A stretch of 64,000 bases of DNA, from positions 2,282,501 to 2,346,500 of the forward strand of contig NZ_JAUFQI010000001.1 of assembly GCF_030409715.1 (NCBI RefSeq), given 5' to 3'. Shown one piece after another: positions 1 to 9,858 of this stretch (position 1 is the stretch's first letter; every line of letters begins with the position of its first letter). The position numbers and the translations under genes are program-made. Under the pieces are notes generated by a model. The model searched no databases. It was not told the DNA's origin and saw only the letters and a list, made by a program, of their open reading frames with translations. This DNA comes from Reinekea marina. Its GTDB lineage: Bacteria; Pseudomonadota; Gammaproteobacteria; Pseudomonadales; Natronospirillaceae.

Positions 1-663
1 ATGTCAGCGCCCTTCTCATTTTACCAAGCGGTTGATGACGTTGCGGTTATGAGCGTTTCTCCTGAACGCTTTTTGCAAGTAAAGGGCGACACCATTTTCA
101 CACAGCCTATAAAAGGGACTCGTGCCCGCGGCATTACACCCCAAGCCGATGAGCGGTTAAAAATAGAACTTCAAAACAGCGTAAAAGACCAAGCTGAAAA
201 CTTAATGATTGTAGACTTGCTTCGTAATGACATAGCCAAGAATGCAGAGCCAGGTTCAGTCGTTGTTGATAAGTTGTTTGAATTGCAATCTTTTAAAAAT
301 GTTCACCATTTAGTCAGCAGTATACGTGCTAGAAAGCTGCCCACTAGCCACCCTTTGGATATTTTAAAAGATGCTTTTCCCGGTGGCTCGATTACAGGTG
401 CGCCGAAGAAACGCGCCATGGAGATCATCGATGAACTAGAAGTGGTGCAAAGGCGGCAATATTGTGGCACTGCGTTTTTCTTGTCTTTTGAAGGTTATTT
501 AGACAGCAACATTATGATTCGGACTCTTACGCAAAGAGGCAACGAGCTTACTTGCAGCGGCGGTGGCGGCCTTGTATACGACAGTGATTTAGACAGCGAG
601 TACCAAGAAAGTGAATTAAAAATTCAACGCCTTCTCGATGCGTTGTCTGAAAACACCTTATAA
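1..663 (+). CDS. pabB: aminodeoxychorismate synthase component I, 3' part
   Basis: Converts chorismate plus amide nitrogen to 4-amino-4-deoxychorismate for folate synthesis. Only the C-terminal part of the chorismate-binding domain is present (220 residues against about 450 for the family), because the gene enters from the left edge; the ATG at base 1 is probably an internal Met. PIKGT (residues 37-41) carries the Lys typical of PabB where TrpE has Ala, which separates it from anthranilate synthase. IVDLLRND (70-77), GGSITGAPK (128-136) and the NIMIRT segment (170-175) are further family signatures. cysH follows after an 80-base gap. Family assignment is firm; the true start is unknown. Confidence 0.9.
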   Translation: MSAPFSFYQAVDDVAVMSVSPERFLQVKGDTIFTQPIKGTRARGITPQADERLKIELQNSVKDQAENLMIVDLLRNDIAKNAEPGSVVVDKLFELQSFKNVHHLVSSIRARKLPTSHPLDILKDAFPGGSITGAPKKRAMEIIDELEVVQRRQYCGTAFFLSFEGYLDSNIMIRTLTQRGNELTCSGGGGLVYDSDLDSEYQESELKIQRLLDALSENTL

Positions 664-757
664 CCAATCGTTATGTAATATTCTTATCTTATACAGTTAT
701 TTTTAGAAATGATGCGACCGTGCTAGAGTCAGGTCAATTCAAATTTTGGCAGCAATT

Positions 758-2460
<1,703 letters not shown>

Positions 2461-2583
2461 TTACCCTAGTGGTATGTAGAAATGTTTGTCACCATCCTAA
2501 GTTACATTTTAGTTATATAAATATCAATAACTATTCTTTTTAGAAATACACCATACAGGTTAGATTAACAACATTGTTAATTT

Positions 2584-3375
2584 ATGCCTTTTTGGATGGT
2601 TATGGAAATACTTTTGTTTATAGCAGCAGGCGCAGCAGTCGGGCTCATTGTGGGCATGACAGGCGTTGGCGGTGGTGCACTGATGACACCTATATTGTTG
2701 CTTTTTGGTTTTCCACCACAAATTGCCATTGGCACAGACCTTTGGTATGCCGCTATTACTAAGTCTTCCAGCCTTTATAGCCATCATAAGATGAACAATA
2801 TTCGTTGGCAAATTGCGTTAACAATGGCGGCTGGTAGCTTGCCCGCTGCTGTCTTAACCGGCCTAGTATTAACCTATTGGTTTGATGACAATGGCTCTTA
2901 TACCCACATTTTAACAACCGCGTTAGGGTTTATGCTGATCTTAACAGCCTCAGCCATCTTATTTAAAAACAAGCTCATGAAAACATCACGAGACGATACA
3001 GAAGGCAACCAAACAAGTAGGCAAGCTGTAAAATTGTGGGCGATAGGAGCCATTCTCGGTGTTTTGGTCACTCTCAGTTCGGTTGGTGCGGGGGCTATCG
3101 GGACCGCGGTACTGTTAATTTTGTACCCAAAGTTTTTGCCTAGCCAAATTGTCGGTACCGATATTGCTCATGCCATACCCCTGACATTTGTTGCCGGACT
3201 AGTACATTTGCAATTAGGCAACGTTGATTTCTTCTTATTGGGCGCCCTTTTAATGGGGTCGATACCTGCCATTCAGATTGGTTCGAAGTTAACCCAAAAA
3301 GTACCTTCGGCCATTTTACAGCCAGTTCTTGCTTGGCTGCTTTTAGGCTTAGGATTAAAGTACGCCATTTTTTAA
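2584..3375 (+). CDS. TSUP (TauE/SafE-type) membrane permease
   Basis: A 263-residue inner-membrane protein with about eight hydrophobic segments in two homologous halves. Each half opens with the glycine-rich TSUP signature: GMTGVGGGALMTP near residue 30 and SSVGAGAIGTAVL near residue 165. The family moves sulfite, sulfonates or other organic anions; substrate cannot be read from sequence, but the place next to cysB and cysH suggests a sulfur oxyanion. Start is uncertain: ATG codons at 2584, 2596 and 2602 are in frame and none has a convincing ribosome-binding site. It converges with an unknown gene 4 bases away. Confidence 0.85.
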   Translation: MPFWMVMEILLFIAAGAAVGLIVGMTGVGGGALMTPILLLFGFPPQIAIGTDLWYAAITKSSSLYSHHKMNNIRWQIALTMAAGSLPAAVLTGLVLTYWFDDNGSYTHILTTALGFMLILTASAILFKNKLMKTSRDDTEGNQTSRQAVKLWAIGAILGVLVTLSSVGAGAIGTAVLLILYPKFLPSQIVGTDIAHAIPLTFVAGLVHLQLGNVDFFLLGALLMGSIPAIQIGSKLTQKVPSAILQPVLAWLLLGLGLKYAIF

Positions 3376-3382
3376 GCGCTTA
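3373..3382. repeat. 10-base palindrome spanning two convergent stops
   Basis: TAAGCGCTTA is a perfect palindrome whose first three bases are the TSUP stop and whose last three are the complement of the facing gene's stop. T and A runs flank it on both sides. It may help end transcription both ways; arms of five bases are short, so this is weak. Confidence 0.35.
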
Positions 3383-3817
3383 CTTTTTAAAAAAACCAAA
3401 GCCCTTACCACCTTTGATTCGAGTTTCGAGCATTTGGCGGTTCACAGCAGATACATCGCATCGAATGTAAAGATCTAAATCTTCTTGATCTTTAACTCGT
3501 AAATTCACAAAAACCGTATGAACCTTTAACTCAGAATTATAACGTGATGATCGTTTATCAAAATTAGTTTGCATTAAATCTCGGCCATAGGAATCTATTG
3601 CCTCTTGTTTGCATACTTGAATTGCAACTTGTTGACTCACTTCAGCACGACCTTGAGGCAACTCACCTCGGCCATTTAATACATCCCAGACTGAAGGCCT
3701 GTATTCACCTTGATTTGCGACCATTTCATCTACCGCTAAAACCATGGCAAAGGTAAAACCTAAGGCAAGTATTATTGGGATAACGATCGTTTTAAACTTA
3801 CTTTTTTTAACGGCCAT
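3380..3817 (-). CDS. unknown membrane-anchored protein
   Basis: I do not recognise this 145-residue protein. It has a basic N-terminus, one hydrophobic segment (about residues 10-28) that could be a signal anchor, and a soluble remainder with two cysteines (in QVCKQEA and IRCDVSA) and a glycine-rich basic tail ending GFGFFKK. The pattern suggests a small single-pass protein with its body in the periplasm, where the two Cys could pair. It stands alone between the TSUP permease (convergent) and DAHP synthase (divergent). The ORF is well formed with an ATG start, so it is likely real. Confidence 0.65.
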   Translation of the reverse strand: MAVKKSKFKTIVIPIILALGFTFAMVLAVDEMVANQGEYRPSVWDVLNGRGELPQGRAEVSQQVAIQVCKQEAIDSYGRDLMQTNFDKRSSRYNSELKVHTVFVNLRVKDQEDLDLYIRCDVSAVNRQMLETRIKGGKGFGFFKK

Positions 3818-3915
3818 TCAAACTCCGTAAACATTTATATACAGGTTGTAATTATAACTTTACCACTTTATGATAGAGCCTACATACTACACAAACACAC
3901 AAGCGCAAAATTATT

Positions 3916-4980
3916 ATGAACCCAATTGATAACCTCAATGTTGATAGTCAAACTATCCTTATTACACCGAGTGATCTTAAAAAAGAACTGCCTATTTCAG
4001 ATTCTGCCTATAACACCATAGCAGAAGGCCGAAGCGCTGTTAGAAATATTTTAGATCGTAAAGACGACCGTTTAATGGTTGTAGTAGGCCCGTGTTCAAT
4101 TCACGATACCGAAGCAGCACTCGACTACGCACGTCGCCTAAAAAAGCTCAGCGATGAAGTTAAAGATGACCTCCTTATCATAATGCGCGTTTATTTTGAA
4201 AAACCACGTACCACAACTGGCTGGAAAGGGTTAATCAACGATCCGCATTTGAACGACTCCTTCAAAATTGAAGAAGGATTACATATAGGTCGTAAATTGC
4301 TACTCGATATTGCTGAGATTGGTTTACCAACAGCGACTGAAGCACTGGACCCAATTTCACCTCAATACATGCAAGATTTAATCAGCTGGTCGGCTATTGG
4401 CGCACGTACCACAGAAAGCCAGACACACCGTGAAATGGCCAGCGGCTTATCGAGCGCTGTTGGCTTCAAAAATGGTACTGACGGGGGCTTAGAAGTTGCG
4501 ATTAACGCGCTTAACAGCGTGTCTTCTGGTCACAATTTCTTAGGTATCAATGGTGACGGTCAAGTGGCCATCATTAAAACGAAAGGAAATGCATATGGCC
4601 ATGTTGTATTGCGAGGTGGTAATGGCAAGCCAAATTATGATTCTGTTTCAGTCGCGCTTTGCGAAGAAGAGCTCATTAAAGGCAAGCTAACTCCCAATAT
4701 TATGGTTGATTGCTCTCATGCAAACTCCAACAAAGATCACAATCTCCAACCGCTAGTCGCTGAAAATGTGGCCAACCAAATTCTAGAAGGCAATAAGTCT
4801 ATTATCGGCATTATGATTGAAAGTAATATTGAAGCTGGCAATCAAAAAATAAAAGAGTCACTCTCGGATATGACCTATGGCGTATCAGTAACCGACGCTT
4901 GTATTGACTGGAAAACCACCGATACCTTGCTTAAAAACATCAGCAACAAGATCTCAACGGCATTGAGATCAAGAAATTAA
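3916..4980 (+). CDS. class I DAHP synthase (AroF/AroG/AroH family)
   Basis: First step of the shikimate pathway: condenses phosphoenolpyruvate and erythrose 4-phosphate to DAHP. The 354 residues match class I AroAI-alpha enzymes. Visible signatures are VGPCSIHD with the metal-binding Cys, the PEP-binding stretch around FEKPRTTTGWKG, RTTESQTHREM, GFKNGTDG and CSHANSNKDH. The class is clear; whether Tyr, Phe or Trp inhibits this isozyme cannot be decided by eye, so no symbol is given. A strong hairpin follows the stop. The pabB-cysH-cysB-DAHP synthase order resembles Pseudomonas. Confidence 0.93.
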   Translation: MNPIDNLNVDSQTILITPSDLKKELPISDSAYNTIAEGRSAVRNILDRKDDRLMVVVGPCSIHDTEAALDYARRLKKLSDEVKDDLLIIMRVYFEKPRTTTGWKGLINDPHLNDSFKIEEGLHIGRKLLLDIAEIGLPTATEALDPISPQYMQDLISWSAIGARTTESQTHREMASGLSSAVGFKNGTDGGLEVAINALNSVSSGHNFLGINGDGQVAIIKTKGNAYGHVVLRGGNGKPNYDSVSVALCEEELIKGKLTPNIMVDCSHANSNKDHNLQPLVAENVANQILEGNKSIIGIMIESNIEAGNQKIKESLSDMTYGVSVTDACIDWKTTDTLLKNISNKISTALRSRN

Positions 4981-4993
4981 GCATTATTATAAA

Positions 4994-5024
4994 AGGGCAC
5001 TGGTACATCACCTACCAGTGCCCT
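4994..5024 (+). terminator. terminator hairpin after DAHP synthase
   Basis: AGGGCACTGGTA and TACCAGTGCCCT form a perfect 12-base stem around a 7-base loop (CATCACC), starting 14 bases after the stop. The tail ACTCTTAACTT is only moderately T-rich. Confidence 0.7.
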
Positions 5025-5066
5025 ACTCTTAACTTGTATCCTCTACTGTATTTAAACGATTAAACT

Positions 5067-6224
5067 ATGGTTTTTTCTTTCTTCCTTATTTTTACGGGTG
5101 CGGCAATTTTTGCCACATTCGCTCTCTACACAAAACAACCGCTGCTTATTGCGTACATCGCATTAGGCGTAATTGTCGGGCCATTTGGGTTTTCCGTCGT
5201 AGAAAACACCCAGCTTTTAACCGATATGGCCGAGATTGGCATTATATTTTTGCTGTTCTTACTTGGGCTTGATATGCAGCTTTCTAATTTAATATCGACG
5301 CTAAAGAAAAGTGTCGTTGTTGGTATTGTTAGTTGCGTGGCGTTTGTTTTAATTGGCTTTACGGTAACCAATATAATGGGGTTTCCTACCAGTGAAGCGA
5401 TCATTATCGGATTGTGTTTAATGTTTTCGAGTACGATCATTGGTATTAAACTTTTACCTACTACCGTACTGCACCATAAACACTCTGGTGAGCTTATGGT
5501 GGGCATTTTGCTCATTCAAGATTTCGTTGCAATTTTGGTGTTACTGGCAATAGAAAGCCTTGGCAGCGGCACGACCGATGTGTATTCCATGATAAAACCA
5601 CTTATCATGCTACCTATTTTAGCGGCCATTACTTTTACTGCGGTTAAATTTGTTATTTTACCTTTGTTCAGTAAATTCGATCGCTTCCAGGAATATATAT
5701 TCTTACTCACCATTGGTTGGTGCCTGGGCATTGGCGAGCTAGCTCACGGGTTACTTGGGTTATCATACGAGATAGGCGCTTTCATCGCGGGTATTAGCTT
5801 AGCAAGCAGCCCCATATCGCAATTTATTGCTCTCAATTTAAAACCATTAAGGGATTTTTTCTTAATACTTTTCTTCTTCACCTTAGGCGCACAATTAAAC
5901 ATTGCAGTACTTGCAGATGTTTGGGTTCCAGTATTAGTGCTAACCGCTACTGTGCTAGTCGGCAAGCCAATCATATTCCGGTTTTTACTGCACCGGTTAA
6001 GTGAATCAAACCATTTAGCATGGGATATTGGCTTTAGGTTAGGTCAGATAAGTGAGTTTTCGCTACTGGTGACCTTTATTGCCCAGGGCGCAGCGTTAAT
6101 GTCTGAGAAGTCAGCGGTATTAGTTCAATCTACAGCCATTGCAACCTTTGCTATTTCCAGCTATATCATTGTATTTAATTTTCATAACCCTATAGCCGTC
6201 TCAGATAAATTACGACGCGATTAA
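5067..6224 (+). CDS. CPA2-family cation:proton antiporter, membrane domain only
   Basis: Inner-membrane cation/proton antiporter of the KefB/KefC type. The 385-residue protein is almost entirely hydrophobic, with about 12 membrane segments, and shows family segments such as LGVIVGPFGF (about 32-41), FLLGLDM (about 63-69) and the core stretch around LLIQDF (about 147-152) with its exchanger Asp. It ends after the membrane domain without the RCK/TrkA nucleotide-binding domain of true KefB/C, so glutathione gating is unlikely. Whether it moves K+ or Na+ is unknown. It stops 3 bases before the stop of the convergent hydrolase-like gene. Confidence 0.82.
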   Translation: MVFSFFLIFTGAAIFATFALYTKQPLLIAYIALGVIVGPFGFSVVENTQLLTDMAEIGIIFLLFLLGLDMQLSNLISTLKKSVVVGIVSCVAFVLIGFTVTNIMGFPTSEAIIIGLCLMFSSTIIGIKLLPTTVLHHKHSGELMVGILLIQDFVAILVLLAIESLGSGTTDVYSMIKPLIMLPILAAITFTAVKFVILPLFSKFDRFQEYIFLLTIGWCLGIGELAHGLLGLSYEIGAFIAGISLASSPISQFIALNLKPLRDFFLILFFFTLGAQLNIAVLADVWVPVLVLTATVLVGKPIIFRFLLHRLSESNHLAWDIGFRLGQISEFSLLVTFIAQGAALMSEKSAVLVQSTAIATFAISSYIIVFNFHNPIAVSDKLRRD

Positions 6225-6227
6225 CCG

Positions 6228-7067
6228 CTAAGATTGCTTAATAACTAGTTCTAGCAATGTGGGGGTTACATCCTTCTCTAGAATGCGCTGCACTCGGGCT
6301 TGCTGCTTGAGGTGGCGCTTAGCCAACGCCACCCCTTTTTTATTTGTAGCAACCCAAACGATGGTATTGGCAACACCCTTCATCGCTTGCAACGCTTCTT
6401 TACCTTCTTTGAACGTGAACGATGACAATAACCCATGGCGCTTGAGTTCGTGTCGGAAAAAAGACTGATGTTCAAACTCAGTACCCGCACCTTTTATCCA
6501 AGATTTACCGACAAGTTTTAATCGCTTTAACAATTTAATGCCAGGGATCCAGTAGCGCTTTTTACTTTTGACTGGTTTAGCGTTGACGCAATAATAGTGC
6601 GCAATAGGTAACGTATAGTTAATGGAATGCAAAGCCATTTGAGCGCCGTATCCTATACTGATCATCTGGATCGGGGCATTGCGTTTTTCATTTATAAACT
6701 GAACTACGGCGGGTAAATCGTACTGCGCCATATTTAATAAATAGTTTTGCGAATCATCTTTATTTTTCTTCGATGCACCATGTGCGCGCCAATCCATCAG
6801 CCATACAGAAAAACCTGCTTCTAACAATTGGTTCGCTAATGAACTGTACGGCGGTTCATCAAATTGCCAGTGCGTTTGAAAAACATCATGAATCAATAGC
6901 ACCTGGTTAGATTTAGCGTTAATTTTCGGTTGCAAATGTATAAGCGATATTTCAACGGTTTTATCGGAACTGTTGTTAGGCTTAACTGAATAAGTATCTT
7001 CAAAATAAGTATCGCGAACTTCAGCGCGAATAATTTCAACCGGGAAAAAACGACTGCTGCTTTTCAA
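6228..7067 (-). CDS. alpha/beta-hydrolase-fold protein, probably non-catalytic
   Basis: Alpha/beta-hydrolase fold: VLLIHDVFQ corresponds to the oxyanion strand, and LMDWRAHGAS to the D-x-R-x-HG-S loop. At the nucleophile elbow, where hydrolases have G-x-S-x-G, the sequence reads SIGYGAQ, so Gly replaces the catalytic Ser (codon GGA). I therefore infer a pseudoenzyme. An open frame continues to 7172 but would run through the lexA promoter into lexA; I chose the TTG at 7067 because AAAGGG lies about 9 bases upstream, giving 279 residues. Its start is then about 30 bases from a LexA box. The start is uncertain. Confidence 0.6.
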   Translation of the reverse strand: MKSSSRFFPVEIIRAEVRDTYFEDTYSVKPNNSSDKTVEISLIHLQPKINAKSNQVLLIHDVFQTHWQFDEPPYSSLANQLLEAGFSVWLMDWRAHGASKKNKDDSQNYLLNMAQYDLPAVVQFINEKRNAPIQMISIGYGAQMALHSINYTLPIAHYYCVNAKPVKSKKRYWIPGIKLLKRLKLVGKSWIKGAGTEFEHQSFFRHELKRHGLLSSFTFKEGKEALQAMKGVANTIVWVATNKKGVALAKRHLKQQARVQRILEKDVTPTLLELVIKQS

Positions 7068-7079
7068 TGAAATAAACCC

Positions 7080-7107
7080 TTTACACAATGGCTTAGCTGT
7101 ATATAAT
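7080..7107 (+). promoter_or_regulatory. lexA promoter
   Basis: TTTACA (7080-7085) and a perfect TATAAT (7102-7107) are 16 bases apart. The -10 element lies inside the first LexA box, so bound LexA would block RNA polymerase. The position fits lexA, whose ATG is at 7143. Confidence 0.7.
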
Positions 7108-7112
7108 CCCAG
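7097..7112. promoter_or_regulatory. LexA (SOS) box 1, one mismatch
   Basis: CTGT-N8-CCAG with the AT-rich spacer ATATAATC. It differs from CTGT-N8-ACAG at one position and overlaps the -10 element of lexA. Confidence 0.65.
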
Positions 7113-7115
7113 ATA

Positions 7116-7131
7116 CTGTACATAAAAACAG
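7116..7131. promoter_or_regulatory. LexA (SOS) box 2, perfect core
   Basis: CTGT-N8-ACAG in the context TACTGTACATAAAAACAG matches the gammaproteobacterial SOS core exactly. Its centre is 19 bases from that of box 1; tandem boxes are typical of autoregulated lexA genes. It lies 11 bases before the lexA ATG. Confidence 0.85.
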
Positions 7132-7142
7132 GCTGGAAATCC

Positions 7143-7745
7143 ATGGATAAATTGACCGCTCGACAACAACAAGTTTTAGACGTCATCAAAGATCATATTG
7201 ATGAAACGGGCTACCCACCTACCCGTGCGGAAATAGCAAAAACACTTGGGTTCAAATCACCCAATGCCGCAGAAGAACATATTAAAGCATTAGCCCGCAA
7301 AGGCCATATAGAAATTGTACAAGGGGCCAGTCGTGGAATTCGCTTACCCGAATCCGAAACCGGCTTACCTATTATAGGCCGCGTTGCAGCAGGCTCCCCT
7401 ATATTGGCGACTGAACAAATCGCAGAATATATGGATTTACCAAAGTCTTTGTTTCAACCAAGTGCCGATTTCCTACTGCAAGTTCAGGGCTTAAGTATGA
7501 AAGATATCGGTATTTTAGAAGACGACTTAATTGCCGTTCATAAAACCAATATGGCTAAAAATGGCGATATCGTTGTTGCTCGTGTAGGTGAAGACGTAAC
7601 GGTAAAACGCTACGAGAAAAAAGGCAGTGTTGTCACGCTACACCCTGAAAATGAAGACTTTTCACCTATTGTTGTTAATTTAGGTCAAGAAGATTTCGAA
7701 ATTGAAGGTCTATACGTGGGTGTAATTCGACGCTCCATTCATTAG
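7143..7745 (+). CDS. lexA: SOS repressor LexA
   Basis: Represses SOS genes and self-cleaves when RecA filaments form on damaged DNA. In 200 residues, the N-terminal winged helix ([10 protein letters not shown], 4-13, to about 70) is followed by the cleavage site Ala83-Gly84 in GRVAAGSP and by the peptidase dyad Ser118 (GLSMKD) and Lys155 (VTVKRYE). Spacing is one residue off E. coli LexA throughout. Tandem LexA boxes and an overlapping promoter precede the ATG, so autoregulation is expected. It is not followed by a sulA-like gene but by a terminator and convergent dnaQ. Confidence 0.97.
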   Translation: MDKLTARQQQVLDVIKDHIDETGYPPTRAEIAKTLGFKSPNAAEEHIKALARKGHIEIVQGASRGIRLPESETGLPIIGRVAAGSPILATEQIAEYMDLPKSLFQPSADFLLQVQGLSMKDIGILEDDLIAVHKTNMAKNGDIVVARVGEDVTVKRYEKKGSVVTLHPENEDFSPIVVNLGQEDFEIEGLYVGVIRRSIH

Positions 7746-7755
7746 CCTATAAATT

Positions 7756-7789
7756 GGGCGTTTGTCATAATCTCCATTAACAAACGCCC
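7756..7789 (+). terminator. terminator hairpin between lexA and dnaQ
   Basis: GGGCGTTTGT and ACAAACGCCC form a perfect 10-base stem with a 14-base loop, followed by TAATTTT on the plus strand. It lies between two convergent genes and may also slow transcripts from the dnaQ side. Confidence 0.7.
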
Positions 7790-7802
7790 TAATTTTAAAA
7801 TC

Positions 7803-8522
7803 TTACTTAGGCCATTGAATAGGTTGGCCTGTTTTTTTCGCCAGCATGTCTAAAAACGCTTGATGAGCTTCAAGCTCTTCTGCAGATGGGGCGACTTCAA
7901 TAAGCGCCCCTTGAACTTCACCTAAATTTACCAATGCTGATTCGTCGGTCTCTTCATCCTCATCTTCTTCATCACCAAGCAGTAAATCTGTTTGACCACC
8001 CGTGAGCATCAAATAAACATCAGCTAGAATCTCGGAATCGAGTAATGCTCCGTGAAAGGTTCGATGAGAATTATCAATGCCATAACGTTTACATAATGCA
8101 TCGAGCGATGCTTTAGAACCTGGGTGTTTTTCTCGAGCTACTTTAAGCGTATCCAGAACCGTGCACGCCGATTCAAGCGGCTTAAAAGGTTGATTCCGTT
8201 CTTTGGCTAAAATCTCATACTCTGCATTTAAAAAACCCATATCGAAAGCCGCGTTATGGATTACGAGTTCTGCGCCTTCAAGCCACTGCCAAAGCTCATC
8301 AGCTACCTCTCGAAACTTTGGGCAGCCTTTTACGCGCTCATTATCAATATTATGAATGCGCACCACTTCTTCAGGGATGTCTCGCTCTGGGTCGATAATA
8401 TGATGAAAAGTTTTTCCCGTAATCTTGCGGTCAATAACTTCAACACACCCAACCTCTAGAATACGGTCACCTTTCTTAGGGTTTAAACCGGTTGTTTCGG
8501 TATCGAGCACTACTTGTCTCAT
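7803..8522 (-). CDS. dnaQ: DNA polymerase III epsilon subunit (proofreading exonuclease)
   Basis: Supplies 3'-5' proofreading to the replicative polymerase. DEDDh motifs are present: DTET with Asp7 and Glu9 (Exo I), NAAFDMGF (Exo II) and [14 protein letters not shown] with the His and Asp of Exo III. At 239 residues it has the family length, with an acidic linker (the EDEDEE run) before the C-terminal tail that should hold the alpha subunit. Its ATG overlaps the rnhA stop as ATGA, so translation is coupled. In E. coli rnhA and dnaQ are divergent; here they are co-directional, as in Pseudomonas. Confidence 0.95.
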   Translation of the reverse strand: MRQVVLDTETTGLNPKKGDRILEVGCVEVIDRKITGKTFHHIIDPERDIPEEVVRIHNIDNERVKGCPKFREVADELWQWLEGAELVIHNAAFDMGFLNAEYEILAKERNQPFKPLESACTVLDTLKVAREKHPGSKASLDALCKRYGIDNSHRTFHGALLDSEILADVYLMLTGGQTDLLLGDEEDEDEETDESALVNLGEVQGALIEVAPSAEELEAHQAFLDMLAKKTGQPIQWPK

Positions 8523-8962
8523 TGTTTTTCCAACTCATCCATTGCTTGGTTTGCTAATTGATCGGCCAATTCATTCATCGGATCGCCCGCATGCCCTTTA
8601 ACCCAATGCCAACTTACATCATGTTGCGTCATGAGATCATCTAACCTTATCCATAAGTCTTGATTTTTAACGGGCTTACGGCTGGCTGTTTTCCAGCCAT
8701 TTTTCTTCCAGTTGGTGATCCAACTGGTAATTCCTTGCTTCACATATTGTGAATCGGTGTATAACTTGACTTCCATTCTACGCTTCAGTGCATTCAGCCC
8801 TTCGATAGCAGCCAATAATTCCATTCGATTATTAGTAGTATCAGGCTCACTTCCATACAGCTTTTTTTGCTGATCACCCCACAATAGCACAGCGCCCCAG
8901 CCACCAGGCCCTGGATTACCTCGGCAGCCTCCATCGGTGTAGATCGTTACTGAATTCTTCAA
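8519..8962 (-). CDS. rnhA: ribonuclease HI
   Basis: Degrades RNA in RNA:DNA hybrids. The catalytic set D10, E48, D70, H124 and D134 falls at the same residue numbers as in E. coli RNase HI, in [28 protein letters not shown] and ELADQLAN. The protein has 147 residues. The start is a TTG at 8962 that overlaps the preceding gene's TGA (TTGA), with AAGGA 7 bases upstream, and the stop overlaps the dnaQ ATG. The three genes therefore form a tightly coupled operon. Confidence 0.96.
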   Translation of the reverse strand: MKNSVTIYTDGGCRGNPGPGGWGAVLLWGDQQKKLYGSEPDTTNNRMELLAAIEGLNALKRRMEVKLYTDSQYVKQGITSWITNWKKNGWKTASRKPVKNQDLWIRLDDLMTQHDVSWHWVKGHAGDPMNELADQLANQAMDELEKQ

Positions 8963-9756
8963 ACTTTTGTCCTTGCTGTTGTTTGGCCGCCCAATGAGGC
9001 ATCGAGAAAGCCTTTTTTAATTGTAGAGTGAGATGGCGGCAACTTGCCATACACTTGCTTATAGCCCACTAACAGATAAACCGAACCGGCAAATGGAAAA
9101 ATACTGCGAAATAGCTTTGAGAGTCGTTCACTTTGGGTAAGTTTTTTAGGTTTCAAAATAGGAGGCATAAAAATATGACGCTCGTGGCGTTCTAATTCAA
9201 AATTGAGCAGATGCATCCAATCTTCAACTCGACCGCTTCTTATAAATCGAGAACTCCAAACCCCAGCCGACTTTCTACGGCCTTTTATCAAGGCCATAAG
9301 CCCCCACAAACTAAAGGGATTAAAACCTATTACTATGAGTAAACCACCTGGTTTTAGTGCAATTGCCCCTTCCCTTACGGCTTGATACGGGTCATCGCAA
9401 ACGTCTAATGTATGATGCATTAACACCATATCAACGCTTTCTGGTTCAAAGGGTAGGCTTTCAGGCTCAGCCTGAACAGAGGGGCAAAGCGCGCGGTGCT
9501 CAAGTTGAGACACAATAATACCGGATCCAAATAAACGTTTTTCAAACAATGCATCATGATGACCCGAGTCTAATTGCACCATTACCGAGGCAAAACGACC
9601 CGACACAGCCCGAGATACCAACGATTTTTCAGCATTTATTAAAATCTCGCCCAGGCCTGTGGTATACCAATGAGACAGCGCTAACTCCTGCTCTGCGGCA
9701 CTTTCAGGACCTTTTCGATAAACTTGTTTAAATCGCCGCTTTAATCGTTTAACCAA
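8959..9756 (-). CDS. class I SAM methyltransferase-fold protein (YafS-like)
   Basis: A 265-residue methyltransferase-like protein of the kind often found beside rnhA-dnaQ. The later motifs are clear: an acidic strand in [17 protein letters not shown] (motif II/III region) and the [15 protein letters not shown] strand. Motif I, normally a G-x-G-x-G SAM loop, is instead [14 protein letters not shown], so SAM binding is in doubt. The start is a TTG with AGAGG 6 bases upstream; no ATG is available. It is first in the coupled operon with rnhA and dnaQ, and mltD is divergent. The substrate is unknown. Confidence 0.75.
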   Translation of the reverse strand: MVKRLKRRFKQVYRKGPESAAEQELALSHWYTTGLGEILINAEKSLVSRAVSGRFASVMVQLDSGHHDALFEKRLFGSGIIVSQLEHRALCPSVQAEPESLPFEPESVDMVLMHHTLDVCDDPYQAVREGAIALKPGGLLIVIGFNPFSLWGLMALIKGRRKSAGVWSSRFIRSGRVEDWMHLLNFELERHERHIFMPPILKPKKLTQSERLSKLFRSIFPFAGSVYLLVGYKQVYGKLPPSHSTIKKGFLDASLGGQTTARTKV

Positions 9757-9858
9757 CTAAGCCTCTCTTTACTTTTCAACACCTTGCGCCTGAGCCGAAT
9801 CAAAAATAGAATTATCCCTCATCTCATTCACAGTCACAAATAACAGAATCGATCCTTA

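Noticed and set aside
3844..3858. GGTTGTAATTATAAC, a partial Ter-like and palindromic sequence upstream of DAHP synthase
   Set aside because: The C needed in the Ter core is T, and the palindrome is imperfect; AT-rich promoter sequence is a simpler account.
7068..7172. N-terminal extension of the hydrolase-like protein
   Set aside because: It would read through the lexA promoter, both LexA boxes and the first lexA codons; the TTG at 7067 has a Shine-Dalgarno site and gives a normal start.
7978..8040. Possible clamp-binding peptide in dnaQ
   Set aside because: The residues TDLLLG are near a linker but do not fit the Q-x-x-hydrophobic pattern well enough to claim.
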